Source: Natronoarchaeum philippinense
Lineage (GTDB): Archaea > Halobacteriota > Halobacteria > Halobacteriales > Natronoarchaeaceae
Assembly (NCBI RefSeq): GCF_900215575.1
Contig: NZ_OBEJ01000003.1
Span: 482,163-546,162 of the forward strand
Direction of reading: 5' to 3'
Length of the DNA stretch: 64,000 nt
Positions 9,285 to 16,507 of this stretch are shown piece by piece (the first letter of the stretch is position 1; each line of letters starts with the position of its first letter). Both the position numbers and the translations under genes were made by a program. The notes under the pieces are model-generated. The model worked only from the letters and a program-made list of their open reading frames with translations, searched no databases and was not told where the DNA came from.

Positions 9285-9884
9285 TCAGAACTGCCCAAAC
9301 GGTCGCAGGAGCCGGTCGAAGATGCGGTCCGGGACGCTCGTCCAGTCGCGATCGGGGGTGCTGGTCCGGTAGACGCCGTTTGCTTCCTCGATGCGGCCCT
9401 GCCGTTCGAGCTCTTCGAGGGCCTGCTCGATCCGGTCGTCGGGCAGGTCGACGGCGTCGTACAGTTCTTCGGCCGATTTTGGATCGGCGTCGAGCGAACG
9501 CCAGATCGTCCCGCCGTCCTGTACCGTGACGTAGGCGTTTCCGGTCCGCCGCGGCTCGGCGCCGACGCGGAGGTCGAATGTGCCGTCGAGTGCGAGCCAC
9601 GCACCGGCGACGAGGAAGCCGAACTTGATCCACAGCAGTCCGCCGGGCCGAAAGAGCGCGACGACGCCGAGGACGGCCAGCGCGACGCCGAGGATCGTCT
9701 TCGACCAGCCGGGGTTGAGGTCGTATCGGTCCCGAACGGCGTCGTAGATTTTCACGGCCACGAACGCTAACGCGATCGGCACGAGCCGCTCGATCGGCCA
9801 CCCAAGCGCGAGAACCAGCAGGGCAGTCGCGCTGACGACCCCTGCAAGTTCGATCGCTTTTCCTGTGAGACGGCGTCGGTCCAT
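9285..9884 (-). CDS. membrane protein with C-terminal winged-helix-like domain
   Basis: A 199-residue protein. Four hydrophobic segments fall between residues about 10 and 100 (for example SATALLVLALGWPIERLVPIA and TILGVALAVLGVVALF). The C-terminal half (SAEELYDAVDLPDDRIEQALEELERQGRIEEANGVYR) looks like a winged-helix fold. A membrane-anchored DNA-binding or sensory role is possible but not shown. No named family is recognised. The last 20 residues contain VPDRIFDRLLRPF, a likely amphipathic helix. Confidence 0.75.
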   Translation of the reverse strand: MDRRRLTGKAIELAGVVSATALLVLALGWPIERLVPIALAFVAVKIYDAVRDRYDLNPGWSKTILGVALAVLGVVALFRPGGLLWIKFGFLVAGAWLALDGTFDLRVGAEPRRTGNAYVTVQDGGTIWRSLDADPKSAEELYDAVDLPDDRIEQALEELERQGRIEEANGVYRTSTPDRDWTSVPDRIFDRLLRPFGQF

Positions 9885-9987
9885 CGCGTGTCACTTCGGC
9901 GGTTCGTCACATTAGTGTTGCGCGTGAGACACGATTGCACCGTAGCGGACCGTGACCTGTATACGGACGTGCGATAGAATTGGTATC

Positions 9988-10365
9988 ATGGCACAACGTT
10001 CGTTGCCGGTTCGCGCGCTGTGGTTCGTCCTCGTCGGGTGGTGGCTCACGCCGATCGTGATTAACGTCGCGTGGCTGTGTAACGTGACGATCATCCTGCT
10101 GCCGGTAGGGATCAAGCTGATAAACCTCGTTCCGACGGTGCTGACCCTCAAAGAACCAAGATCCCTGTCGGAACCGGACAGCGCCCGCGGGCAGCGCTCG
10201 CTGGTGGTGCGGGCAATCTGGTTCGTCCTCGTCGGCTGGTGGGCCAGCCTGCTGTGGGCGAACGTCGCCGCCCTCCTCTCGGTGACGATTATCGGGCTGC
10301 CGGTGGCCTACTGGATGTTCAACCGCCTGCCGTTCGTAACGTCGCTGTACCGCTTCGACGGGTAG
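9988..10365 (+). CDS. YccF domain-containing membrane protein
   Basis: A 125-residue membrane protein built of two similar halves: RALWFVLVGWWLTPIVINVAW near residue 8 and RAIWFVLVGWWASLLWANVAA near residue 74. This duplicated W-x4-GWW pattern is typical of the YccF (DUF307) family of inner-membrane proteins of unknown function. The ATG at 9988 is preferred over one at 9952 because it starts directly before the first repeat and gives the family length. It ends 43 bases before tRNA-Arg. Confidence 0.85.
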   Translation: MAQRSLPVRALWFVLVGWWLTPIVINVAWLCNVTIILLPVGIKLINLVPTVLTLKEPRSLSEPDSARGQRSLVVRAIWFVLVGWWASLLWANVAALLSVTIIGLPVAYWMFNRLPFVTSLYRFDG

Positions 10366-10408
10366 AAATCCAATCGCTTTTGAGAACTCGGACGGAAAGT
10401 CCGGCCGA

Positions 10409-10483
10409 GGGCACGTAGCTCAGTCCGGATAGAGCGTCGGACTTCTAATCCGACGGTCGTGGGTTCGAATCCCACCGTGCCCG
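10409..10483 (+). tRNA. tRNA-Arg (anticodon TCT)
   Basis: A complete 75-base cloverleaf: acceptor GGGCACG/CGTGCCC, D arm GCTC/GAGC, anticodon stem TCGGA/TCCGA around loop CTTCTAA with anticodon TCT at 10444-10446, and T arm GTGGG-TTCGAAT-CCCAC. The discriminator is G at 10483 and CCA is not encoded. It decodes AGA (and AGG by wobble). No intron is present. The 17 bases at its 3' end recur 95 bases downstream. Confidence 0.97.
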
Positions 10484-10578
10484 TGATTCTGCGAGGAGCG
10501 GACGCGACGAGTGAATCACTGAAAGAGGTGGATTCGAACCACGGCAGACCGAACGCAGTGAGGTCTGGCATCGGGTGA

Positions 10579-10595
10579 GAATCCCACCGTGCCCG
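10579..10595 (+). repeat. direct repeat of tRNA-Arg 3' end (att-like)
   Basis: Seventeen bases, GAATCCCACCGTGCCCG, are identical to the last 17 bases of tRNA-Arg at 10467-10483. A 3'-end tRNA copy in direct orientation is the usual product of tyrosine-recombinase integration (attL/attR), but only 95 bases separate the copies and no integrase is present. If it is an att pair, the element has been almost wholly lost. Confidence 0.7.
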
Positions 10596-10693
10596 CTGAT
10601 GTTGCTGCGCACGGCGGTATATGGCTCGGAGATCGGTGCGAGACTCGCCGTGCTCGTCTTTCGACTTCCGGATCGCTGGCTCCCGGAAACGGT

Positions 10694-10710
10694 GACAGCT
10701 CGATCTTCAG
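10694..10710 (-). repeat. tRNA-Phe anticodon-arm fragment
   Basis: Seventeen bases, GACAGCTCGATCTTCAG on the plus strand, are identical to 10927-10943 inside tRNA-Phe, including the anticodon. The surrounding bases match tRNA-Phe only loosely, so this is a degenerate, non-functional copy in the same orientation as the intact gene. Confidence 0.7.
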
Positions 10711-10755
10711 GTGAGTGCGAAAGCTCTTCGAATAGACTCGCGTAGAATCTGAATA

Positions 10756-10769
10756 CCGCCTCCCGGATT
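10756..10769 (-). repeat. tRNA-Phe acceptor-end fragment
   Basis: Fourteen bases, CCGCCTCCCGGATT, match 10904-10917 at the 3' acceptor/T-arm end of tRNA-Phe. The fragment lies on the opposite side of the anticodon-arm fragment from what an intact gene would show, so the copies have been rearranged or arose from more than one event. Confidence 0.6.
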
Positions 10770-10901
10770 GTGAACTACGCCCGGAAATGCTCGCTTCGCT
10801 GCGCGTTCCCGGTCTAGTTCAAATCCGGTCAGGTATCATATTTCCGGCTCACGGAGAGGCGAGCAGATGAACTGCTCGCCGTAACGTTCGCCGCAAAAGT
10901 A

Positions 10902-10975
10902 TGCCGCCTCCCGGATTTGAACCGGGGACAGCTCGATCTTCAGTCGAGTGCTCTCCCAGTCTGAGCTAAGGCGGC
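10902..10975 (-). tRNA. tRNA-Phe (anticodon GAA)
   Basis: A 74-base cloverleaf read on the minus strand: acceptor GCCGCCT/AGGCGGC, D arm GCTCAGACTGGGAGAGC, anticodon stem CGACT-GAA context with GAA at 10939-10941, and T arm CCGG-TTCAAAT-CCGG. The discriminator is A and CCA is not encoded. It decodes UUC/UUU. It is transcribed towards tRNA-Arg. Confidence 0.96.
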
Positions 10976-11123
10976 CCGCCGCGTGGCGTACTCCTTACTC
11001 GAACGATGAAAGGAAAAAGGATTTCGATCCGTCGCCGACGCCGTACCGTGGTACGATGCCGCAATCCCGTGTCAGTCTGACTGGTCGTGAGGGTTTTACT
11101 CACGGAGGTAGTCAGCAAACCTC

Positions 11124-11228
11124 ATGGGAGAGCGCGCCTGCTATCTCGTGTTCTGCGAGGAGTGTGATGCGCCGGCGTCGATCCGCGACGAACGATGTCC
11201 CGACTGCGGGGCACCACTGGAGCGGTAG
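11124..11228 (+). CDS. 34-residue double-CxxC zinc-finger protein
   Basis: A very short gene starting ATG at 11124 and ending TAG at 11226-11228. The product begins MGERACYLVFCEECDAP and has two knuckles, CEEC (residues 11-14) and CPDC (25-28), spaced as in a compact zinc ribbon. A purine-rich GGAGGT at 11105-11110 could be a ribosome-binding site. Its stop codon abuts the stop of the Bat-type regulator gene on the other strand. Haloarchaea encode many such one-domain zinc fingers, several implicated in regulation or stress; function here is unknown. Confidence 0.68.
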   Translation: MGERACYLVFCEECDAPASIRDERCPDCGAPLER

Positions 11229-12866
11229 TTACTCCTCGGAGCGGTCTTCGCGCTCGTGTTTGAGCAACACGTCGGCGATTTTGCGCTCGGCGTTGCGAAT
11301 GTGCTGGGAGAACGTCGCCGGAGCGACGCCGAGCGTCTCGGCGATTTCCTCGCCGCTGTTGTCGCGAGGCCACTCGAAAAACCCCGAGAAGTACGCGGCC
11401 TCAAGCGCGGTGCGCTGTTTCTCGGTGAGCTCCTCGAACACCCGACTGCGGAACTCGCCGGTCGTGACGCTGTCCTGTTCGACTGTTCGCTGAGCGACCA
11501 GTTCGGCCTCGGGAAACCGCTCCCGGAGCGCTTCGAGGAGCGAGCGAACGTCAACGTCCGACGGCAGTTCGACGACAGCGTGACACTCCCCGTTCCGGAC
11601 AGTCGCCGAGCGGACGCGCCCGCCGAACGTTGCGATGGTACCGGTCAGCGGTGGGGCTGTCTGTGTCACCTCGAACTGGTGGAATTCCTCGCCGGCACCG
11701 ACCGGTGAGATGCGTTCGATGCTATCGACCGCGTCCGCGAGTCGTTCGACGGCATCGGTGTCGAGTCCGTCGGCGGTGAGATACTGCACGTACTCGTCGT
11801 CGCCGGCCGGGAGCGTCCGATCGACGCGAATCGTGTAATCTTCGCCCGCAGCGGCGTCGACCAGCGGCGTTTCCAATTCGGGTAGCCGCAGTTCGAGTTC
11901 CGTCAGGACATCGCTCATCAGGGTTTGCTTGCGCTGGAACGCCTCGAACGCGTGGCCGAGGACGTTCCCGAGCGTTTCGAGAATGTCGTCCTCGTGCCCA
12001 CGAAACGCCCCTGAACGCTTCGAGTAGATCGTCAGGACGCCGTACAGTGATCGTCGGTGGGTGATCGGGATCGATGCCAGCGACCGATACCCGCACTCGA
12101 GTGCGGCCTCGCGCCAGCGCTCGTCGCCGCCATCGTCGAGCTCCGAGACGAGTTGTATCTCCTTCGAGCGGACGGCCTGCGTTGCTGGTTCGTGCCCGTC
12201 GTCGCCGTCCTGTCTAGCAAGCTCGTTGAGACGCTCACACGACTCACCCGCCGACGCCGAGAGCGTGACGGCGTTGGTCCCGCGATCGAAGTCGCCGAAC
12301 CACGCCGCCGCGTAGGTGTCGGACTCGACCAACCGGTCACAGACGCGCTGTTCCATCTCGTCGCGCGTCGGCGTCTCGATCACCGATGTCGTGATGTCCT
12401 GCAGCACGCGATGGAGTTGGTTGATCGCTGCCAGACGCCGCCCCCGCGCCTTCAGGGCTGTTTCTGCCCGATACTTCTCGACCGCATTCCGGATCCGGTT
12501 CGCCAAGACGGCCGGCTGTTCGTCGGTCAACGACAGCGGGACGTAATCGGTAACGCCCGCCGAAATCGCCTCGCTGGCCAGTTCCTCGCTCCCGTCGCCG
12601 GCATAGAGGACCACGGGGAGCGAACGGTGTTCTTCCCGGATCGCGTACAGCACCGAGATACCGTCGGTGTCCGACAGCTCTTCGTCACAGACGACGCAGT
12701 CGATCTCGTCCTCGCCGACGAGCGTCTCGGCCCGGTCCCTGCTGGTGGCAGTCATCACGTCGGTCGCAGGCCGGGACTCTCGCAGCGCCGCCGCCGTCGA
12801 ATCGACGGCGTCCGGGCGTCCAGCGAGCAGCACCGTCGGCTCGACGACGTCCGTGACGGTTTCCAT
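11229..12866 (-). CDS. Bat-type transcription regulator (receiver, GAF, HTH-10)
   Basis: A 545-residue soluble regulator. Residues about 10-120 form a response-regulator receiver domain (IDCVVCDEELSDTDGISVLYAIRE with a phospho-acceptor-like Asp). After a helical linker (RGRRLAAINQLHRVLQDIT), residues about 150-310 are a GAF sensor domain (YRSLASIPITHRRSLYGVLTIYS). A bacterio-opsin-activator-associated domain follows, then a C-terminal HTH-10 (LTEKQRTALEAAYFSGFFEWPR and GVAPATFSQHIRNAERK). It is likely a two-component or redox-responsive transcription factor; the target genes are unknown. The ATG at 12866 is chosen because upstream residues look untranslated. Confidence 0.88.
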   Translation of the reverse strand: METVTDVVEPTVLLAGRPDAVDSTAAALRESRPATDVMTATSRDRAETLVGEDEIDCVVCDEELSDTDGISVLYAIREEHRSLPVVLYAGDGSEELASEAISAGVTDYVPLSLTDEQPAVLANRIRNAVEKYRAETALKARGRRLAAINQLHRVLQDITTSVIETPTRDEMEQRVCDRLVESDTYAAAWFGDFDRGTNAVTLSASAGESCERLNELARQDGDDGHEPATQAVRSKEIQLVSELDDGGDERWREAALECGYRSLASIPITHRRSLYGVLTIYSKRSGAFRGHEDDILETLGNVLGHAFEAFQRKQTLMSDVLTELELRLPELETPLVDAAAGEDYTIRVDRTLPAGDDEYVQYLTADGLDTDAVERLADAVDSIERISPVGAGEEFHQFEVTQTAPPLTGTIATFGGRVRSATVRNGECHAVVELPSDVDVRSLLEALRERFPEAELVAQRTVEQDSVTTGEFRSRVFEELTEKQRTALEAAYFSGFFEWPRDNSGEEIAETLGVAPATFSQHIRNAERKIADVLLKHEREDRSEE

Positions 12867-13153
12867 TGCGTGCCGGTACGTCGAACGCCACAAAATACGT
12901 TTCCTACCAGTCTGATTCACCAAGATATCTGCATAGTTGCACGACAGATTTCTCGCCTAACGCTCCCGTGCTGGAGGCGCCCCGCCGCTGTCGTCTCAGC
13001 GATCAGGGTGCTTGCGCCGGTCGCGGCAGTTCGTCCGGAACTCGCTGCCGCGAGCCACGGCGTCTCCCGCGTCGCCGGCCGGTGACATCGGCGTAACCTA
13101 GTGGTGTTGCTGTCCGCAAAACCATACCAACGTCGGGCGCCTACGAGACGTTA

Positions 13154-14134
13154 ATGGCACCTACAACTGCCGGACTCCACCACGTGACCGCGATGGCTGG
13201 CGATCCCCAGCGCAACGCCGATTTCTACGTCGGCACGCTCGGACTGCGCTTCGTCAAGCGAACGGTCAACCACGACGACACCGGAACCTATCACTTCTAC
13301 TTCGGCGACGAGGTCGGGACGCCGGGGACGAACATCACCTTCTTTCCGTGGCCCGAGTCGGGACGTTCCGGGCAGTTCGGCGCCGGCCAGACCCGCGACA
13401 CCGCCTACGCGATCCGGCCCGACTCGCTCGAGTACTGGACCGACCGCCTCGACGACCGCGGCGTCGAGTTCGAGCGAACCGAGCGGTTCGACGAGACGGT
13501 TCTCCGGTTCGAGGACCCCGACGGGATCGGTCTCGAACTCGTCGCCACCGACCTCGCGGACGACGCCGAAGTGCAGCCGTGGGCCGACGGGCCGGTCCCG
13601 GTCGAGCACCAACTCCGCGGGTTCCACGGCGTCACGCTCGGCGTCGCCGAGTTCGGACCGACAGAGTCGGTGCTGACCGACGTTCTCGGCTACGAACTCG
13701 ACCGACAGGCCGACGGTCGCCGCCGCTACCGCGCCGCCGACGGTGGGCCCCACTCCATCGTCGACCTCGTCGAGACCGACGCGGGCCGCGGGCAGATGGG
13801 CGTCGGGACGGTCCATCACGTCGCGTTTATGGCCGAGGACGAGGCCGAACAGGAGCAGTACCGTGAGGCGTTCGCCGAGCGCGGGCTGCGAGCGACCACG
13901 ATCGTCGACCGGACATACTTCCGGTCGATCTACTGCCGCGAGCCCGGCGGCGTCCTCTTCGAGATCGCCACGACCGGCCCCGGCTTCACCGTCGACGAAG
14001 ATATCGACGAGCTGGGCTCTTCGCTGGTGCTGCCCGAGCGGCTCGAAGCCAAGCGCGAGGCGATCGAAGCCCAGTTGCCCGCGTTCGACGGTCCCTCGAT
14101 CGATCACTCCTCGGCCGACGCCGGGAGCGAGTAG
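13154..14134 (+). CDS. ring-cleaving dioxygenase, MhqO-like (VOC superfamily)
   Basis: A 326-residue protein of two paired glyoxalase/VOC modules. The first opens with GLHHVTAMAGD (metal-ligand His at 9-10) and GLRFVKRTVNHDD; the second has RGFHGVTLGV, VGTVHHVAFMAED and finally GGVLFEIATTGPGF with the ligand Glu. This arrangement is that of MhqO-type hydroquinone/catechol dioxygenases. The stop is followed directly by the start of the next gene, so the two form an operon, with an MhqD-like hydrolase convergent downstream. Likely role: detoxification of quinones or aromatic compounds in the cytoplasm; substrate is inferred from family. Confidence 0.85.
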   Translation: MAPTTAGLHHVTAMAGDPQRNADFYVGTLGLRFVKRTVNHDDTGTYHFYFGDEVGTPGTNITFFPWPESGRSGQFGAGQTRDTAYAIRPDSLEYWTDRLDDRGVEFERTERFDETVLRFEDPDGIGLELVATDLADDAEVQPWADGPVPVEHQLRGFHGVTLGVAEFGPTESVLTDVLGYELDRQADGRRRYRAADGGPHSIVDLVETDAGRGQMGVGTVHHVAFMAEDEAEQEQYREAFAERGLRATTIVDRTYFRSIYCREPGGVLFEIATTGPGFTVDEDIDELGSSLVLPERLEAKREAIEAQLPAFDGPSIDHSSADAGSE

Positions 14135-15382
14135 ATGGCTCGTCCAGACGCCATCGCCTCGCCTCGTGACGGCTTCCGGTTCGAGTACGACCCGGGCGTC
14201 GTCCGGTTCGGCTCGGGGAGCGCCGCCGAACTGGTCGACGAACTCGATCGGCAGGGAATCGAGCGCGCGCTCGTCGTCTGTGGCTCGACCGTCGGATCGA
14301 CGCCGGACGTGATCGACCCCGTGACCGAGGGGCTGGGCGACCGGCTCGCGGGCGTGTTCGCCGAGACGACGCCGGAAAAGCGCCTCGCCACCGCCTACGA
14401 CGGGCTCGACGCCGTCAGCGAGCACGACGCCGACGCGCTGGTCGCGCTCGGCGGCGGGAGCAGTCTCGACGTGGCGACGCTGATCAGCGCGCTCTCGGCC
14501 GACGACCGCGACCCCGAAGCGGTCGGTCGGGAACTCGCCGACACGAGCTCGATCACCGTTCCTGACGGCGATTTGCTCCCCGTCGTCGGCGTTCCGACGA
14601 CGCTCGCCGGCGCCGACCTCTCGGCGGTGGCCGGCGTGACGGCGTCGCCCGACTCGGGCCTCGTCGAGCCGGATGACGTGCCAGCCGGCACAGACGCCGT
14701 CGGCGGCGGCGTCTCGGACCCACGGCTGATGCCCGCCGCGACCGTCTACGATCCCGAACTCTTTGCCACGACGCCCGAGCGCGTGCTCGCGGCCTCGGCG
14801 ATGAACGGCTTCGACAAGGGCGTCGAGACGCTCTATGCGTCGAACGCGACGCCAGTCACGGACGCGACGGCGGCCCGCGGATTGGGCCTGCTCGCCGACG
14901 GCCTCCGCAGGCTCGGCGATGAGGGGCCGACTGCGGAAGTCCTCGAACCCGTCGTCGAAGGCATCCTGCTCGTCCAGTACGGCATCTCGCGGCCCGGCGA
15001 GACGACGCTCTCTGTGATCCACGCCTTCGGCCACGGGTTGACTCGGACCTCCGATGTCCAGCAGGGCGCCGCTCACGCGGTCATCGCACCGCACGCACTC
15101 AGATATCTCTTCGAGCGCGTCGACGCCCGCCGGGACCTGCTCGCCGACGCGCTCGGCGCGCCCGACGCCGCAGATCCCGCCGAGGCAGTCGTCGATGCCG
15201 TCACCGAGGTCCGCGACGCGCTGGGGCTTCCCGCGCGACTCCGTGATGTCGACGGCCCTGAGCCCGAGGCGTTCCCGCAGGTCGCCGAAGAGATCGTCGC
15301 GGACTCGTTCATCGCTAACGCGCCGCCCGGACTCGCTGTCCGGGCAGAAGAAATCGAAGCCGTGCTGCGCGAGGCGTACTGA
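14135..15382 (+). CDS. iron-containing alcohol dehydrogenase family protein
   Basis: A 415-residue member of the Fe-ADH superfamily. The NAD-binding region has ADALVALGGGSSLDVA (residues about 100-115), and the metal-binding part includes SVIHAFGHGLTRTSDVQQGAAHAVIAPH with several His ligands. Close relatives include maleylacetate reductases and other short-chain dehydrogenases of aromatic degradation. It begins with no gap after the dioxygenase gene, so the enzyme probably acts in the same pathway, perhaps on the ring-cleavage product. Exact substrate is unknown. One expected ligand Asp in this family is not obvious, so activity should be treated as inferred. Confidence 0.83.
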   Translation: MARPDAIASPRDGFRFEYDPGVVRFGSGSAAELVDELDRQGIERALVVCGSTVGSTPDVIDPVTEGLGDRLAGVFAETTPEKRLATAYDGLDAVSEHDADALVALGGGSSLDVATLISALSADDRDPEAVGRELADTSSITVPDGDLLPVVGVPTTLAGADLSAVAGVTASPDSGLVEPDDVPAGTDAVGGGVSDPRLMPAATVYDPELFATTPERVLAASAMNGFDKGVETLYASNATPVTDATAARGLGLLADGLRRLGDEGPTAEVLEPVVEGILLVQYGISRPGETTLSVIHAFGHGLTRTSDVQQGAAHAVIAPHALRYLFERVDARRDLLADALGAPDAADPAEAVVDAVTEVRDALGLPARLRDVDGPEPEAFPQVAEEIVADSFIANAPPGLAVRAEEIEAVLREAY

Positions 15383-15409
15383 CGCCGACTTCGCCGCAGC
15401 GATTGGTAG

Positions 15410-16051
15410 CTATTCGTCGACCAGATCGGCCAGCAGCGCCGAGACGTACTCGATTTCGTCCTCGTTGACGCCGTGGCCCATCCCCTCGTAGAGGCGCTTC
15501 TCGACGTCGGCGTCCAGATTCTCGAACACCGACGCCGACTCGTGGACGCGCTGTTCGGGGATGTGGGGGTCCACGTCGCTGCAGCCGAAGAAGGCGGGCG
15601 TCCCTTCGAGGTCGCCCTCGTAGTCGCCTTCGTCGATCGCCTCGCCGATCAGCCCGCCGCTCAGCGCGACCAGCCCGCCGTAGCGCGTCGGATTTCTGGC
15701 GACGAACTCGCTGGCGAGACAAGCGCCCTGCGAGAACCCCAGCACGACGACGCGCTCGGTCGGGATGCCGGCGTCGGTCGCCCGCTCGACGGCGTCGCCG
15801 ACCGCTTGCAAGCCCGAACTCCGACCGGGCTCGTTCTGCTCGACGGGCGCGAGGAAGGAGTTGGGATACCACGTGTTTCGGGCGGCTTGGGGGGCGAGGT
15901 AGGCCACGCCGTCCTGATGGAACTCCTCGCCCATCCCGACGATACTTTGGGCGGTCGCACCCCGGCCGTGGACGAGCACCGCGGCGGCGTCGGCGTCCTC
16001 CAGTTCCGCGCCGGCCGTCACGAGCGGCTGGTCCCGATGGGGACCGCTCAC
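15410..16051 (-). CDS. alpha/beta hydrolase, phospholipase/carboxylesterase family (MhqD-like)
   Basis: A 213-residue serine hydrolase. The oxyanion region is LVHGRGATAQS (residues 26-36), the nucleophile elbow is GFSQG with Ser107, and the C-terminal triad members are in GCSDVDPHIP (Asp) and GMGHGVN (His). It matches the phospholipase/carboxylesterase family that includes MhqD, which in Bacillus is part of the same quinone-stress regulon as MhqO. Here it is convergent to the MhqO-like/Fe-ADH pair with 27 bases between stops, so it is a neighbour rather than a cotranscribed member. Confidence 0.88.
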   Translation of the reverse strand: MSGPHRDQPLVTAGAELEDADAAAVLVHGRGATAQSIVGMGEEFHQDGVAYLAPQAARNTWYPNSFLAPVEQNEPGRSSGLQAVGDAVERATDAGIPTERVVVLGFSQGACLASEFVARNPTRYGGLVALSGGLIGEAIDEGDYEGDLEGTPAFFGCSDVDPHIPEQRVHESASVFENLDADVEKRLYEGMGHGVNEDEIEYVSALLADLVDE

Positions 16052-16162
16052 GCCGATCGCCCTCCGTTCGCGGCCGGTTCCCCCGTCAAACGTCGTGGTT
16101 CTTGCATGGCTTCAGATAGCGCCTGCGACGCCTTTAGTGTCCTCCCACCGGAAACGAACGTC

Positions 16163-16492
16163 ATGGCCACAACCGAGGAGCTCGTCCGCACGTACTACGC
16201 CGCCCTCGACGAGCACGCCTACGACGACCTGCGCGGGGTGCTCGATCCCGAGTTCGTGCAGGAGCGGCCCGACCGGACGTTCGAGGACCGCGAGTCGTTC
16301 GTGGCGTTCATGCGCGACGACCGCCCGAACGCGGACACGACCCACGAGATCGACGGCGTGATCGTCGACGACTCGCGCGTGGTCGTCGAGGGGCGGCTAT
16401 TCGACTCGGCGGGCGAGGAACTGTTCCGATTTGCCGACGTTCACACCGTCGACGACGAACGGATCGTCCATTTGAGAACGTATACGCAGTAG
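16163..16492 (+). CDS. nuclear transport factor 2 / SnoaL-like protein
   Basis: A 109-residue cone-shaped NTF2-like fold protein. It starts TTEELVRTYYAALDEHAYDDL and ends FRFADVHTVDDERIVHLRTY, both typical of SnoaL-like polyketide-cyclase relatives. These small proteins bind hydrophobic ligands or act as hydrolases/isomerases; none is assigned here. The ATG at 16163 is preferred since the frame upstream overlaps the hydrolase gene antisense. It ends 15 bases before the SerRS stop codon on the opposite strand. Confidence 0.8.
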   Translation: MATTEELVRTYYAALDEHAYDDLRGVLDPEFVQERPDRTFEDRESFVAFMRDDRPNADTTHEIDGVIVDDSRVVVEGRLFDSAGEELFRFADVHTVDDERIVHLRTYTQ

Positions 16493-16507
16493 AAAAGCCG
16501 TAGCGAC

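Larger units (their letters stand above)
10484..10901. other. non-coding inter-tRNA region with tRNA fragments
   Basis: No convincing gene is seen in these 418 bases. Instead the stretch holds pieces that match the flanking tRNAs: the 3' end of tRNA-Arg (10579-10595), an inverted T-arm-like piece around 10528-10545, tRNA-Phe-like pieces at 10694-10710 and 10756-10769, and an inverted T-arm match GTTCAAATCCGG at 10815-10826. The reading frames crossing it encode only translated tRNA sequence. The most economical explanation is scars of past integration or recombination at the two tRNA genes. Confidence 0.7.

Noticed and set aside
10308..10571. An 87-codon minus-strand frame with GTVGFEPTT, which looks like a conserved peptide.
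   Set aside because: It is the translation of tRNA-Arg and its 3' repeat; this string is a well-known artefact of reading tRNA genes as protein.
13151..15094. A 647-codon frame antisense to the dioxygenase and dehydrogenase genes.
   Set aside because: Both genes on the plus strand have clear family motifs, whereas this one has none. It is a GC shadow.
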